Notes: generated from the sequence alone by a model not told the origin. A stretch of DNA of 64,000 nucleotides from an uncultured Eubacterium sp. (GCA_947642745.1 CANRTU010000007.1:18513-82512), one strand, 5' to 3'; shown: positions 36,101-47,354, counted from the first letter of the stretch. Made by a program: numbers and translations.

Positions 36101-37594
36101 TTAAAATTTCTCCTGTTTTCTGCCTACGAAAATAAATCCGCATCCGATCAGTAACAGTCCCAGGATCAGAAACAGTCCGGGATCAATGGAAAAATCACCT
36201 GTCTGTGGTGTATCATCCAGTGTATGGCTGTTGGAAGTCGTACCGGAATAAGCCCCGGAACCGCTGTAACTGCCGCCGCTGGAAGACGTGCCATTGCCGC
36301 CGGATGATGATGTTCCGGACGATGTGCCGCCGCTGGAAGTAGTTCCACTGTTTCCAGTCTGTGAACTTCCATTACCTGAGTTTCCACTTCCTGAATTTCC
36401 ACTATTATTGGAGGAAGAATTACCTCCCTGGTTGCTGGAAGAGCCGCCGTTATTGCCTGAATTCTGATTTCCGCCCGGATTCACGGACGTACTGCCGGTA
36501 CCAGGATTATTGCCGCCTACAGTCACACTGGTACTGCCAGTACCTGATGTGGAGCTGTTGGATGTGGAACTCTGGCTGTTGCCGGAGCCGCCGTCCAGGC
36601 TGGAAAATACATAACCACTGCTGGACGCAAAAGATTCCGCCGCAGAATTGCTATAACCATAAATTACGTCCGGCGACCATCCGGACTGGGAGCCGATAGA
36701 AGTCACCGACTTTGGTATGGTAATGGATTTTACCCCGCACCCGGATAACGCACCGCTCTCGATTTTGGTTAGTCCGCCCGGCAGTGTCAGGGATGTCACT
36801 CTGCCGCAGCCGGATAATGCGCCGCTGGCGATGATTTTCGTACCAGAATACACGGACACAGCCGACTGTCCCACCGGAACCTTTAACAGTGTAGTCATAG
36901 ATGAATTATACAGACATCCGCCGTCTGACGCATATACAGAGTTTCCAGAGCCTACTTTGATCGTAGACAGACTGGAACAACCGGATAATGCGCTGCTTCC
37001 CATGCTGGTAGTGCTGGCCGGTATGGAAATGGCTGACAGGCTGGAGCAGTTGGCAAACGCACTGTCACCAATACTGGTCACCCCGGACGGCACCGTCATG
37101 GAAGAGAGACTGGAACAGCCGGAAAATGCCCCGCTGCCAATACTGCTGATGCCAGAGGAAATCGCCACACTGGATAATGACCGGCAGTTGCTGAACGTGG
37201 ACGCAGGTATCGCCCCGATGGACGCCTGCATACTGACGGAAGTCAGACCGGAACATCCTGCGAATACGCCGCTGCCCATACTGGTCACACTGCCCGGTAT
37301 CGTAATACTGGACAGACTGGAGCAGTTGGCAAACGCACTGTCCCCGATACTTCTTACACTGCCAGGAATACTCACTGTAGTGATTGCCTTGCCTGAGAAA
37401 GCGCCTGCCCCGATGGAAGTTACATCTGAAGGGATTGTGACAGAGCCGCCCCCGCCGTTATAAGCTGTCAGCACGCCGCCGGAAATCGTCATATTTTCTG
37501 CACCGGCGTATACTTTTTCATGTGGCAGCATCATGCATGCCACAGCCATAGCCAGCATACATGCAAATTTCCTTTTCTTTACTGAAACATTCAT
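36101..37594 (-). CDS. BspA-type leucine-rich-repeat surface protein with TPQTG sorting signal
   Basis: A 497-residue cell-wall protein. A signal peptide (about 1-30) is followed by about nine LRR_5/BspA repeats of 23 residues of the pattern SLSSITIPGSVTSMGSGVFA (about 38-320), then a long Ser/Gly/Asn/Thr-rich stalk (about 330-455) and a C-terminal sorting signal: DDTPQTGD, a hydrophobic stretch and the tail RKQEKF. TPQTG fits the (S/N/P)PxTG class recognised by class B sortases of Clostridia, and a class B sortase gene lies immediately upstream (5 bp). BspA-type repeats take part in adhesion. The start at 37592-37594 has AGGAGTG upstream; a GTG three codons earlier is less likely. Confidence 0.88.
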   Translation of the reverse strand: MNVSVKKRKFACMLAMAVACMMLPHEKVYAGAENMTISGGVLTAYNGGGGSVTIPSDVTSIGAGAFSGKAITTVSIPGSVRSIGDSAFANCSSLSSITIPGSVTSMGSGVFAGCSGLTSVSMQASIGAIPASTFSNCRSLSSVAISSGISSIGSGAFSGCSSLSSMTVPSGVTSIGDSAFANCSSLSAISIPASTTSMGSSALSGCSSLSTIKVGSGNSVYASDGGCLYNSSMTTLLKVPVGQSAVSVYSGTKIIASGALSGCGRVTSLTLPGGLTKIESGALSGCGVKSITIPKSVTSIGSQSGWSPDVIYGYSNSAAESFASSSGYVFSSLDGGSGNSQSSTSNSSTSGTGSTSVTVGGNNPGTGSTSVNPGGNQNSGNNGGSSSNQGGNSSSNNSGNSGSGNSGNGSSQTGNSGTTSSGGTSSGTSSSGGNGTSSSGGSYSGSGAYSGTTSNSHTLDDTPQTGDFSIDPGLFLILGLLLIGCGFIFVGRKQEKF

Positions 37595-37599
37595 ATGCG

Positions 37600-38745
37600 T
37601 CACTCCTTCTTTGCAATGAGGAACAGCCTGCCACCCTCTGTATAATTGTTACACGTCGATAATGTCAACAACTCATCCCCATAAGATATATCCGTTACCT
37701 GACCCACGACTGCCAGCTGCTGTACATTTGCCAGATAAGCATTGAAATCTTCTTTATTGTCCGCATTCAGAAAATTATAATAACGAAATGCGTAATCGTC
37801 CTGATATCTGACTTTGGAAAGGCAGACTGCCACAATTTTATACTTCGTCTTCTCATAAATCGTATCAAATTCCAGTTTCTGGTGGGTTTTAAAATAATCC
37901 TCCTGCATATAATTATGCAGCCCGCCAAACATGGAACTGTCTTTCATGTTGTGTCCATAGATAATCAGGTTTGTATCACGGTTCACAAAGTCATTCCTGG
38001 CGTCCAGAAACAAAGAACCGCTGTCACTTTTTTTCTTATTAAAATCCATATGCAGATAATAGGCGGGATCACTGGTACCCGTCTGCAATACGGGATAATT
38101 GACGTTCGTACCGTCGATTTTCAGCCAGCCCACCATATCTTTGTTCTGCTTATACAGATCCTCATACTGTTTTAAAATCGCCAGATCCGCCGGATCTATC
38201 GCCGGCTTTTTCTTTTTTTCGGGCGTCTTTTTCTGTCCGCTGCCTGCCCCGGAATCATCATCTGTATCCGGCGGCTGGTCCAGATCCACCCTTGTACCGT
38301 CGATAAACGGATCCCAGATCAGATGCCCGGTCATATGCTGCATATCCTGGAGTCGTTCGTACTCCAGCTTCTCCAGATGTTCCTGCCAGAGGTTCATACC
38401 ATAAAATCCCAGACAGCATACAGCGGCCGCGATACAGGCCATACCGGCCAGTTTCAGTCTTTTCCCCTGCTGCGCCTGCCGCTCCTTTTTATGCTTTTCC
38501 TCAAGCATATTTCTGGAATGATTCACCATCAGATCCGTTAAGTACCAGGAAAAGGAAACCCCTATTTCACTGTGAAATATGATTTCCTTGTTCCTGATAA
38601 GCGTATAGAGCCTTACGGCGACATCAATGTCTGTAATGTCCATCGCTTTTGTAATATAATCAATTTTTCTGACATCTTCCTTCGCCGCAAGATACTCTTC
38701 ATAGGTATCAAATTCGTAATCGCCTACTTTGTATTTTTTACCCAT
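37600..38745 (-). CDS. srtB: Class B sortase with N-terminal cytoplasmic extension
   Basis: A 381-residue sortase, which joins surface proteins to the cell wall. Residues 1-97 are cytoplasmic and have no clear relative, a membrane segment lies at about 98-117, a Pro/Lys/Asp linker follows, and the catalytic domain is about 185-381. Catalytic residues are present: H265 in YGHNM, C365 in TLSTCNNY and R373 in GGR. The TLSTC context and length are those of class B. Typical enzymes start with the membrane anchor, so the 97-residue cytoplasmic part is unusual. It lies 8 bp downstream of the giant repeat protein gene and just upstream of the TPQTG protein that is its probable substrate. Confidence 0.9.
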   Translation of the reverse strand: MGKKYKVGDYEFDTYEEYLAAKEDVRKIDYITKAMDITDIDVAVRLYTLIRNKEIIFHSEIGVSFSWYLTDLMVNHSRNMLEEKHKKERQAQQGKRLKLAGMACIAAAVCCLGFYGMNLWQEHLEKLEYERLQDMQHMTGHLIWDPFIDGTRVDLDQPPDTDDDSGAGSGQKKTPEKKKKPAIDPADLAILKQYEDLYKQNKDMVGWLKIDGTNVNYPVLQTGTSDPAYYLHMDFNKKKSDSGSLFLDARNDFVNRDTNLIIYGHNMKDSSMFGGLHNYMQEDYFKTHQKLEFDTIYEKTKYKIVAVCLSKVRYQDDYAFRYYNFLNADNKEDFNAYLANVQQLAVVGQVTDISYGDELLTLSTCNNYTEGGRLFLIAKKE

Positions 38746-38753
38746 ATGTCCGC

Positions 38754-41700
38754 TTATTTAATCTTTACATTCTTTGCCTTACTCTTCGCACTGTAAAGCT
38801 TGTTGCTGCCCTGTCTCTTAAATGCCCTTACTCTCACGTAGCATTTCTGGTTCTTCTTTAAGCCTTTGATGTTACATACCCTGACATTCGCTTTGTTAAT
38901 GCTCTTGACTTTCCGGAAGCTTCCGTTTTTAGAGCCTTTGTAATATACTTCATATCCGCTGGCTCCGGAAACTGCCTTCCACTCTACACGTGCCTGACCT
39001 GCTTTTTTTGCGGACAGTTTCACGGAAGGTGTTTTTAACTTTGTAGTAGCGCTTATCAGAGAGGAGAATTCTCCGTAAGACCTGGAACCGTCCTTATTCT
39101 GAATATAAGATCTTACTTTATATTTATAAGTCGTACCACCTGAAAGTCCTTTCAGTTTCGCACTGTTCTTATTAGAAGTCACTGTCTCTACAACTCTTGA
39201 CTGTGCGTTGCAGATCTGGTAACCGCTCGCATAACTCTGTCTTGCCCAGGAAAGGCTCATGCTGGAGTGCTTAATAGAAGAAGCTTTCACGCCTTCTACT
39301 GCCACTCCGGCTATCCGGAAGTTAATTGTCTTGGTACCTGCGTAGTTTTTATTAACAGGTTCAATCACAATCGTCGCAATTCCAGGATTTGTATTATTCT
39401 TATAAGTAACCGTATAATCCACGCCATTGGTCAGTACTGTACCACTGTCGCTGACAGTAATGGATGGTGTATAAGCGTTACCTGTATAAGTCTTATCCTC
39501 TACGTCTGAAACGTCGCAGGATTCAATGTTTCTGGCTTCAATTACAAAGTTTACAGTCTGAGTGCCGTCATATTTACCAATACCTGTGACAATAATGTCC
39601 GCAATACCTACATCCACATTGTTCCGGTAAGAAACTGTATAATCAGTGCCCTCGGTCAGTACTGTATTGCCTGATTCCACAATAACGCCCGGTGTCAGCG
39701 CTTCCCCGGTATAGACTACATTCGGAGCATATCCGGTTACCAGGAAGGAACTCATATCGTTGCCAATCTTAAAGGTCGTTGTGGTTGATCCGGTATAATT
39801 TTCATTTCCTGCCGAACGGATCATGACTGTGGCTGTACCAATATTCACATTGTTGATATAGCTTACAGTATAATCAGTGCCTGCTTTCAGTATTGTATTG
39901 CCGCATCTTACAACGACTGCCGGAGTAACCGGTGAGCCGGTATATTCCTGAGTCGGGATTGCGCCTATTGTACATTTGCTCAGGGACGCAATAATGCGGA
40001 AGTATTTCGTAATCATACCAGTATTATTGCCAATACCCGCAATATTTATAACACCAATGCCTACTTCTGTATTGCTGCTGTACGTCACTGTATAGTCTAC
40101 ATTTTCTGTCATACCGGAAATGGTTACACGTGGATATAATGCTTTTCCTGTGTAATACATCGCATTAGCGGTATCCATGGTTAATTTTACGTCTGAAGGT
40201 CCTACTGGTTTTGATCCGGAAATCTGTCCGGTACCTTCCAGATAAGAGTTACCTGGCAGGGTATCGCCGCCGGATATGGTAGAAGCTGTAATTAAGAACT
40301 GGCCTTTGGCTGTTCCTTTAAAGTTACCGGTACCATTTACCGTAATTGTCGCTGTACCAATATTAATGTTGTTTGCATAAGAGAGGGTGTACTCCGCGCC
40401 TTCCGCCAGTTTGTATTTCACGCCGTCGATATAGTCTGTGACAGCAATGCCTACCGGACAAATCTGGGCTCCGGTGTACTGGTATTCCCGCTTAAATCCG
40501 TCCACAACTGCCTGTTTTGTAAGTTCCCTTGGTGTAATCGTATAGGTCATCTTGCGTGGTTCTTTTGCGTAAGTGCCCATGGACGGCACGCCTTCAATCT
40601 GTACGATATACTCTGATGCGTCGATAATCTGTTTTCTCTTTACAATATTGGATTTTCCTACACTTCCTTTGTACCATACCACATTACATTTATCCAGACT
40701 GACGCCGGATACTGATTCTCTCGGCGGCTGTGCCATACCGTTAAATACTGCTGTGGATGGAGCGATCGTGCAGGTAGCCGTACTGATATCATCTCCTATG
40801 AAATAGAAGAATTCATCTGTATCACAGTAATTATTAATACCTGTAATAACAGCTTTTACACGTCCCGCATAACTCTGCTGTACTGTCTCACCATTATCTT
40901 CTTCACTGAAATATTCAATTGTAAAGTCTTCGCCCTCTGTCAGCAGTCTCTGTTTTGCCGTGCCATTCTGATTCCATACACAGTACAGTTTCATCCTGCT
41001 CTTATCCGGATGAACGGAAGTCTCTGTATCAATAAAGTCAAAGTGATAGGTGGATATATCCACTTCTTTGCTTTCTCCTTTATCATCATCCGCATTTACC
41101 AGATAATAACACTTCGTACTACTGGTCAGTGAACGGCGGGTAATGTCAAAGTAAATAATCCTGGTACCCTCATAATGCGGATCATCCTTGGACGCTTCAA
41201 TGACTACCTGCGCCCGTTTGTCTTTTGGCGTCTCTTCGGTACTTACGCCTACATTATTCAGGAATGTGATCTTAGGATTCAGCATCCGTTCAATCACGTT
41301 GACTCTCCGGAAGTTTAACTTCACATCTGGTACGCACGGTTCTCCGGTATAAGCGAATTTCTCCGGCGTCAGAAGCTCTGTAACATCTTCCTCTGTAATA
41401 TCTTTCTTTACAATCGCAAATTTTTCTACTCTGGTTCCGGTAAAGTTTCCCCGGCCCGTAATCGTGATTCTGCCTTCTTCTGTCGGTTCTGTATTGCTTT
41501 CATACTCATAGCTGTAATCACAGTTCTGATAGTAAGCGTCTGAAACAAGCTGATCCGGAACTGCCTTGCCCGTCATTACCATTTCTTTGTATTTCATGGT
41601 AAATTCCGGTTTTACCGGGTCTCCGTTCCAGTAACCATATTTATCTTTCAGTCCTTCGACTTTTACATCAGAATCAGTAATTGGTCTTGGATGAATGGTA

Positions 41701-44700
41701 AATGCTTTGTTAACCGTACCACGGAAGTTTCCTGCCCCGTGAATAATCAGATACGGACCTGCGTAAATATCCGCATCGTTTCCTTCCTTCGCATTAATGC
41801 TGTTCTGCGAATCCATATTGTAATCAGCTTCGCCCAGCGTAATCGTCCGGTCTTTGCCATCTTCTGTCTGATAGTGACACTTAATAATCAGATTGCTCCG
41901 GTCTGGCAGTACTTTTTCACCTGTATATACAATATCTTTTGCATGGATAATATTAATCTCCACGGTTACCTGTTCCAGAATACGCCGCTCAATTTCAAAT
42001 TCCAGCGTCTTACTGCCGCAGAAACCGTATTCCTCCACGCCCGTAATGGTAATCAGTCCTTTGCCCGCATTGACATTATTCTCATAAGACACTTTGAAAT
42101 GAGTGCCCCGTTTCAGTGTCACTGCTCCGCCTGAGGTTGTCATCGCAACCGTTACTTCCGGCTGTATTTCTTCCGCCATATACATATAGGACTTAGCAGG
42201 GATAGAGATATCCATATCCTGCATGTCAGCGAATATCCAGAAGTTAAATATCTTTTCTCCGGTTACATATGGCGTATTTGCCACAATCTTAATGGACGCC
42301 TGCGGGCCGTTCTTTGGCGTTACCTCGTTATTGGTCATGTTTACAAACTTAAACTGCTCGCCCTGTATCAGCTCCTGATCCCGGTACTTCACGATAATAT
42401 CAGGAATAACCCAGTCTCCATCCCGGTAAATACCGTATGGTTTGTCAGGATTTCTCCAGATACATTTCAGTTCACTGCCTGAAAGATCTGCAGTAATATC
42501 ATATACGATGACCTGTTCGTCTGTAAACCGGCCCATTCCTCTGATTGTAACGGAAGCGGTTCCGATTTCTGTGTTGTTGTCGTAGATTAGTTCGTAGTCT
42601 CTTCCCTCCTGAAGCGTTTCTATCGTTTCTTTACCATCACCAGTCCGTTTCCAGTGATATTTAAATACAAACCCAGGTTTTACCTCTTCACCGCCCTGAT
42701 AAGGGACTTTATACTTTCCTTCCTTTTCATCATAGGCAATACCGCCGCCAATTTCAAGGTACGCAATAATGCCACGGTCGTTTTCTGTCTTGATCTCATT
42801 CTTCTTATCAAAGCTGCCCTTGATATAGAAATTTGTTTCCAGTTCGCCTAAGAAGTTCTGAGTTCCTTTAGCCTTTATTTTTAGTACCGCTTTTCCAATG
42901 TCCCGGTTATCAGTAACTGTAACATCGTATTCATCCGGATTTATAGACTTATAAATCGGCGTGCCGTCTTCCTTTTCCCCGATCTTATATTCTACCTGTA
43001 AGCTGCATGCTGCGGAAAGATTTTTATCAGCACTGGCTGGTATTCCTCCCGGCCAGTGATAGAGTCCGTCATAGGCAAAGGTCTTTTCTACCACGCCGTC
43101 TATTAATACCCGTATCATTTCTACATTATCCAGGGAGACTTTGTGGATTGTATAGGCGCATTCATACGTACCTTTATAGTTCTTTTTACCTTTAATAATC
43201 AGCTTATGTTCACCAGCATTAGAGTTTTCGTCATATACCAGTGAATAATCTACATCTTCCACCAGTTCCTTTGTAAAACTGCCTGTATCCGGATCCATTT
43301 CGTATATTTTCACCGGCGGCTTCTGCGCATTACCTGTATAATATAATTTTTCATCGTTATTGATCACAATCATAATCTGAGGCTTTTGGGCTGCCACGGC
43401 TATATCACATGGTTCGATAGTGAAAGACTTTCTCGCTATATTCGCTTCCACGACGCCTTCTGACGTATAATTACGCTGACCATATACTTTCACCCATGCC
43501 TGACCGGCATTTACATTATTCTGATATTCAAGCCTGTAATCTTCCGGCATTATTTCAGCTCTAGGATTCACACCCTGATCATATACTTTAATTGCGCCAG
43601 GGCTTAATACAAGTGGAAAACCTGTATATACCATGGAAGTATCCGTAATTTCTATAACAATACCGTTCTGCGTATTCATCGGCCTTGGTTTTATTGTATA
43701 ATAAATCCTGACCGTTCCAAAATATCCACGGCCTGTACCTTCGATTTCCAGATACGTCAGCCCCTCTACTGCGTCTGTGCCTCGATCTGCATTCACATAC
43801 CGGTATGTGAAATCAGCTGTTGCTGCAGCGGAATCACCTCTCTTTACCCCTGTTAAATAACGATCTTTGTGATACAGAGAGATTTTTTTCTCTTCACGGG
43901 TTGCGGCAACCGGCACATGCATCTCGCCCGGTTTTGGAGAATAGATAAATTCAACCGTACTCCTCAGATCCGAGAAGGCAATTCCGCCGTCACCCTGATC
44001 GACTTTACATCTTTGATTACCATAATATATATCAGTAAGAGTAATATCATCGCCAACGGAGAATGTGAACTTCTTGGTTCCTCCAAAACGATAGCCAAAG
44101 TTGATCGTAACTGTAACCTTACCGTTTTTGACCGTTATGTTGCTATTATCTTTATTAATTTTATAATCATATTTATTACTCACCGGTATTTTTGAATTAA
44201 TCAGGTCAGTATTTTCCATATATTTAATAGAAATATGATTATTCAGATATTCTTCAACAGCCGTTTTTAATTTATCTTCATCAGCAAAATCTTCGAGCTC
44301 AACACCCAGTTGTTCCAGCGTCAGTTTGTCCGGCTGGCCGTTAATAACAATTCCATCCGTCTCATCGTTTGGTTTTAATATCTTTTTCTTATATTTCAGA
44401 CTAATTTCATAACTTCCTGTAAAATTGCCTCTGCCTGCAATCGTACCAGTATATTTCTCTGAAGTATTATCTGTCTCCTGTGCAAACGAAGGGTATCCTT
44501 TCTGTCCGAAAGCAATACTTCCTGCTGCTGTCGGGTTCTTTGTAAAGTCATAATCTCCATCAACAATGGACAACTCCTGGCCCTTATAACTGATCGGAAA
44601 CTCAGGATTTACAGACTCACCTTTAAAATCCACCAGTACATTTCCGTCAGTATCTGTTGATGGAAATGTAATATCAGGGTTTGGAATATTAGTTCCAGGA

Positions 44701-47354
44701 CTACTAGGATCTTCTACGGTAAGCGGCAGGGGCCTGATTTCTAACGTGCACTTCAGTTCCCCAGTGTATCCTTTCTTTGGATTTCCTTTGATCCAGAAAA
44801 AGTTATCGCCGTTTACATTTTTATTTTCTCCCTGTCTGCCTTCTGTCTCATCAATAATAAAATCGTCGTAGTCCAGATACTGCCCTGTCGTCGAATTAAG
44901 AATCTGAAGCATACCTTTATCATTGCTATTATCTTTCAATATCTTACTGGCACCATGATAGATCAGATAATCCTGACTATCACGCTTAAATCCTTCAAAA
45001 GTGCAGATCTTACCTATGTCTCTGGATTCAACGACAATATCAAATTCCAGGGTACCCGTATAATTACCACGGAATATCAGTTGTATTGTCCAGTTTCCTT
45101 CGGAATCCAGTGTGTTAGACGGCTCTGTTTCCCCTTCTTTGAGCCACTTTATAGAATAACTGCCATCAATAGTATCCTTTTTTACTTCTGTAAATGAGTC
45201 AGCTGTTCCACCCGGTGTTGGCTGGAATATTTTCATTCTGTCTTTAATTTCATTCATGGTAGTCGTGCTGCCCGAAAATGTAAAAGTATTCGGTTTCATT
45301 GATATTTTCCATTTATGAGCATCAGACGCTACATCATAAGGAACCACTTTATATGATCCAGTCAGATCTCCTTTGTATCCACCTTTTCCTTCGATCCTTA
45401 TGCCATAAGAAGAAAGATCATCTGAATTAACATTCATTTCCGGAGAACCTGTTGCTGTTTCTTTTCCATCTTCATCCAGAAATTTAATCGTATAATCCTG
45501 GTTATTCGTTAACTCTTTTTTGGGACTAAAATCCTTATCAAAAACTTTAAAATTCATAGTCCCTAGAATATCTGGATTTGGAGTTGGATCATACTCCAGT
45601 TCATATACATGATCAAGCAGTTTGTCATCATCTACATATATATCTGCATGTGTACCTATATTTTTCTCTACATAATAAGTCTGGTCGGTTACTTTACCTG
45701 TAAAACAGCCCATACCAGTAATAGTCATGGCGATTTTACCACATCCGGCACTATCAACATTATAGGTAATGCCATAATCTGTATTCAACTCCAGTTCTTT
45801 TATCAGATCACCTGTGGTAGTACTTCTCCACTCTATTGATACATCAGGCAGATAGCATGATCCATTTAAATCACTATCAAAATTTAACGGATCAGTCTTC
45901 TGCAGTTTGTCTTTAAATTTTGTCAGTATATCAAATCCATTATTAAATTTATTATCTGATGTACCAATTGATTTTGGACGAATCGTATATTCAAATTTTT
46001 CAATAGAACCAACAAAACCCTTACCCTGATTAGCATTAATAGTAATCGTAAATTTAAGAGGATTGGAAGGATCGGGTTTTGCTATAGTATTTCTATCTGC
46101 GTTACCTGCATCTTCGTCACTGCCTATCTCTTTGATCGAAAAACTAGGCATTGGTTTGTCTGCTCCGCTATATTCAACATCCCCATAAGAAACTTTGATT
46201 GTAGTTAGATTGAATTCCTTTTTTACAGTGTAGGTAAAACTGGATTGTATCGAATTACCGCTCTGATCTACAAAACAATGCCATTCTATTGTTCCATTAT
46301 AAGTATTGCCTGATCTTTCTTTGTCAGGATAATTAATTGTGTATGTCTTCTTTAAGTTATTATTTGATGCATCTGTATTCCTGTTATTTACCAGTTCATC
46401 TATTTCATCAAATGTAGTATTGCCAAAGGAGATAGCGCCAATAATTTTTTTATCATCTTCCCCTGTAAAACTATATTCTTTGCTTGTGCCTGTTATTGTA
46501 AAACTGCCGTTATTAACATCAATATACTCTACGACAGCCGGTTTTATCTCATATGTAACTGATTCAACAGTATTGCCCAGCGACCCTCCTGTATAACTAT
46601 AGGTAATTCGTCCAATATTAATTTCATCTTCTGTGTCCACTCCGTCTCTGGTTACTGTCCTCTTATCATAAAATTCATTTCCGAGCAATGTACATGTATT
46701 GTCTGCCTCTTTTTTGTATACATGCAGCGCAGGCTTCTTTCCGCTATACGCAATCCCATTGCCAGCTACTGTAACATCATATGATTCAGCATACTGTTTT
46801 CCATTTAAACCACCGTTTAAACTCAGAAAATATCCACTTGCATTAGCCCTCGGTGCCACACTATTATCCGCCCCCGCAGGATCTTCTCCCCCGTCAGCCG
46901 GATCATTCTGTTCTGCGTCAGCAGCCTGGTCTCCCGCAGGTTTCATTGTATGATCATCTGCATCCGGTCTGTCTTCCGGCTCTGTGGTTTCTCCGCCTTC
47001 TTCCCTGCCTGCAGCGTTAAATGTGCCTGCGCCTTCCAGTCCATCCGGTTCTTCTTCGTCAGGGCTGATTTCGTCGTCTGTATTTGTATCATCTCCTGCC
47101 GTTGTCTGATCCATGTTATCGCCCGGTTCTTCCCCGGGCTGTGTATCGTCGCTCACGGTCTGACTTTCAGAGTCCGGCAGAGCTGCCGCTCCATCCTGTC
47201 CATCTTCTGGTGGCATACCTGTTTCTTCTGACACGCCATCTGATTCATTGGCGCTGATTTTTGGGGCTACTACCGCTACGCCGCCCAGCAGCATAACCGA
47301 ACATAGTACAATCAGTACTTTCACCCCGAACTTCTTCCACACGTCCTTGTACAT
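38754..47354 (-). CDS. Giant repeat surface protein (about 2,866 residues)
   Basis: A very large exported protein. A signal peptide (about 1-35) is followed by an acidic Glu/Asp/Pro/Gly-rich region (about 36-170), then more than twenty diverged repeats of about 80-95 residues with the pattern YTGxxxxPxVxV...LxxGxDYTVSYxNNxxxGxATxxIxGxGNYxGT..F.I, and two fibronectin type III domains at the end (about 2690-2866). The last four repeats are the most regular. No sorting signal or membrane tail is seen, so it may be shed or held by other means. The start at 47352-47354 has AGAGGAAGG upstream. The gene has a promoter at 47519-47548 and is followed by the sortase and the LRR protein, so all three are probably one operon. 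Function unknown; adhesion or a surface layer is likely. Confidence 0.85.
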   Translation of the reverse strand: MYKDVWKKFGVKVLIVLCSVMLLGGVAVVAPKISANESDGVSEETGMPPEDGQDGAAALPDSESQTVSDDTQPGEEPGDNMDQTTAGDDTNTDDEISPDEEEPDGLEGAGTFNAAGREEGGETTEPEDRPDADDHTMKPAGDQAADAEQNDPADGGEDPAGADNSVAPRANASGYFLSLNGGLNGKQYAESYDVTVAGNGIAYSGKKPALHVYKKEADNTCTLLGNEFYDKRTVTRDGVDTEDEINIGRITYSYTGGSLGNTVESVTYEIKPAVVEYIDVNNGSFTITGTSKEYSFTGEDDKKIIGAISFGNTTFDEIDELVNNRNTDASNNNLKKTYTINYPDKERSGNTYNGTIEWHCFVDQSGNSIQSSFTYTVKKEFNLTTIKVSYGDVEYSGADKPMPSFSIKEIGSDEDAGNADRNTIAKPDPSNPLKFTITINANQGKGFVGSIEKFEYTIRPKSIGTSDNKFNNGFDILTKFKDKLQKTDPLNFDSDLNGSCYLPDVSIEWRSTTTGDLIKELELNTDYGITYNVDSAGCGKIAMTITGMGCFTGKVTDQTYYVEKNIGTHADIYVDDDKLLDHVYELEYDPTPNPDILGTMNFKVFDKDFSPKKELTNNQDYTIKFLDEDGKETATGSPEMNVNSDDLSSYGIRIEGKGGYKGDLTGSYKVVPYDVASDAHKWKISMKPNTFTFSGSTTTMNEIKDRMKIFQPTPGGTADSFTEVKKDTIDGSYSIKWLKEGETEPSNTLDSEGNWTIQLIFRGNYTGTLEFDIVVESRDIGKICTFEGFKRDSQDYLIYHGASKILKDNSNDKGMLQILNSTTGQYLDYDDFIIDETEGRQGENKNVNGDNFFWIKGNPKKGYTGELKCTLEIRPLPLTVEDPSSPGTNIPNPDITFPSTDTDGNVLVDFKGESVNPEFPISYKGQELSIVDGDYDFTKNPTAAGSIAFGQKGYPSFAQETDNTSEKYTGTIAGRGNFTGSYEISLKYKKKILKPNDETDGIVINGQPDKLTLEQLGVELEDFADEDKLKTAVEEYLNNHISIKYMENTDLINSKIPVSNKYDYKINKDNSNITVKNGKVTVTINFGYRFGGTKKFTFSVGDDITLTDIYYGNQRCKVDQGDGGIAFSDLRSTVEFIYSPKPGEMHVPVAATREEKKISLYHKDRYLTGVKRGDSAAATADFTYRYVNADRGTDAVEGLTYLEIEGTGRGYFGTVRIYYTIKPRPMNTQNGIVIEITDTSMVYTGFPLVLSPGAIKVYDQGVNPRAEIMPEDYRLEYQNNVNAGQAWVKVYGQRNYTSEGVVEANIARKSFTIEPCDIAVAAQKPQIMIVINNDEKLYYTGNAQKPPVKIYEMDPDTGSFTKELVEDVDYSLVYDENSNAGEHKLIIKGKKNYKGTYECAYTIHKVSLDNVEMIRVLIDGVVEKTFAYDGLYHWPGGIPASADKNLSAACSLQVEYKIGEKEDGTPIYKSINPDEYDVTVTDNRDIGKAVLKIKAKGTQNFLGELETNFYIKGSFDKKNEIKTENDRGIIAYLEIGGGIAYDEKEGKYKVPYQGGEEVKPGFVFKYHWKRTGDGKETIETLQEGRDYELIYDNNTEIGTASVTIRGMGRFTDEQVIVYDITADLSGSELKCIWRNPDKPYGIYRDGDWVIPDIIVKYRDQELIQGEQFKFVNMTNNEVTPKNGPQASIKIVANTPYVTGEKIFNFWIFADMQDMDISIPAKSYMYMAEEIQPEVTVAMTTSGGAVTLKRGTHFKVSYENNVNAGKGLITITGVEEYGFCGSKTLEFEIERRILEQVTVEINIIHAKDIVYTGEKVLPDRSNLIIKCHYQTEDGKDRTITLGEADYNMDSQNSINAKEGNDADIYAGPYLIIHGAGNFRGTVNKAFTIHPRPITDSDVKVEGLKDKYGYWNGDPVKPEFTMKYKEMVMTGKAVPDQLVSDAYYQNCDYSYEYESNTEPTEEGRITITGRGNFTGTRVEKFAIVKKDITEEDVTELLTPEKFAYTGEPCVPDVKLNFRRVNVIERMLNPKITFLNNVGVSTEETPKDKRAQVVIEASKDDPHYEGTRIIYFDITRRSLTSSTKCYYLVNADDDKGESKEVDISTYHFDFIDTETSVHPDKSRMKLYCVWNQNGTAKQRLLTEGEDFTIEYFSEEDNGETVQQSYAGRVKAVITGINNYCDTDEFFYFIGDDISTATCTIAPSTAVFNGMAQPPRESVSGVSLDKCNVVWYKGSVGKSNIVKRKQIIDASEYIVQIEGVPSMGTYAKEPRKMTYTITPRELTKQAVVDGFKREYQYTGAQICPVGIAVTDYIDGVKYKLAEGAEYTLSYANNINIGTATITVNGTGNFKGTAKGQFLITASTISGGDTLPGNSYLEGTGQISGSKPVGPSDVKLTMDTANAMYYTGKALYPRVTISGMTENVDYTVTYSSNTEVGIGVINIAGIGNNTGMITKYFRIIASLSKCTIGAIPTQEYTGSPVTPAVVVRCGNTILKAGTDYTVSYINNVNIGTATVMIRSAGNENYTGSTTTTFKIGNDMSSFLVTGYAPNVVYTGEALTPGVIVESGNTVLTEGTDYTVSYRNNVDVGIADIIVTGIGKYDGTQTVNFVIEARNIESCDVSDVEDKTYTGNAYTPSITVSDSGTVLTNGVDYTVTYKNNTNPGIATIVIEPVNKNYAGTKTINFRIAGVAVEGVKASSIKHSSMSLSWARQSYASGYQICNAQSRVVETVTSNKNSAKLKGLSGGTTYKYKVRSYIQNKDGSRSYGEFSSLISATTKLKTPSVKLSAKKAGQARVEWKAVSGASGYEVYYKGSKNGSFRKVKSINKANVRVCNIKGLKKNQKCYVRVRAFKRQGSNKLYSAKSKAKNVKIK

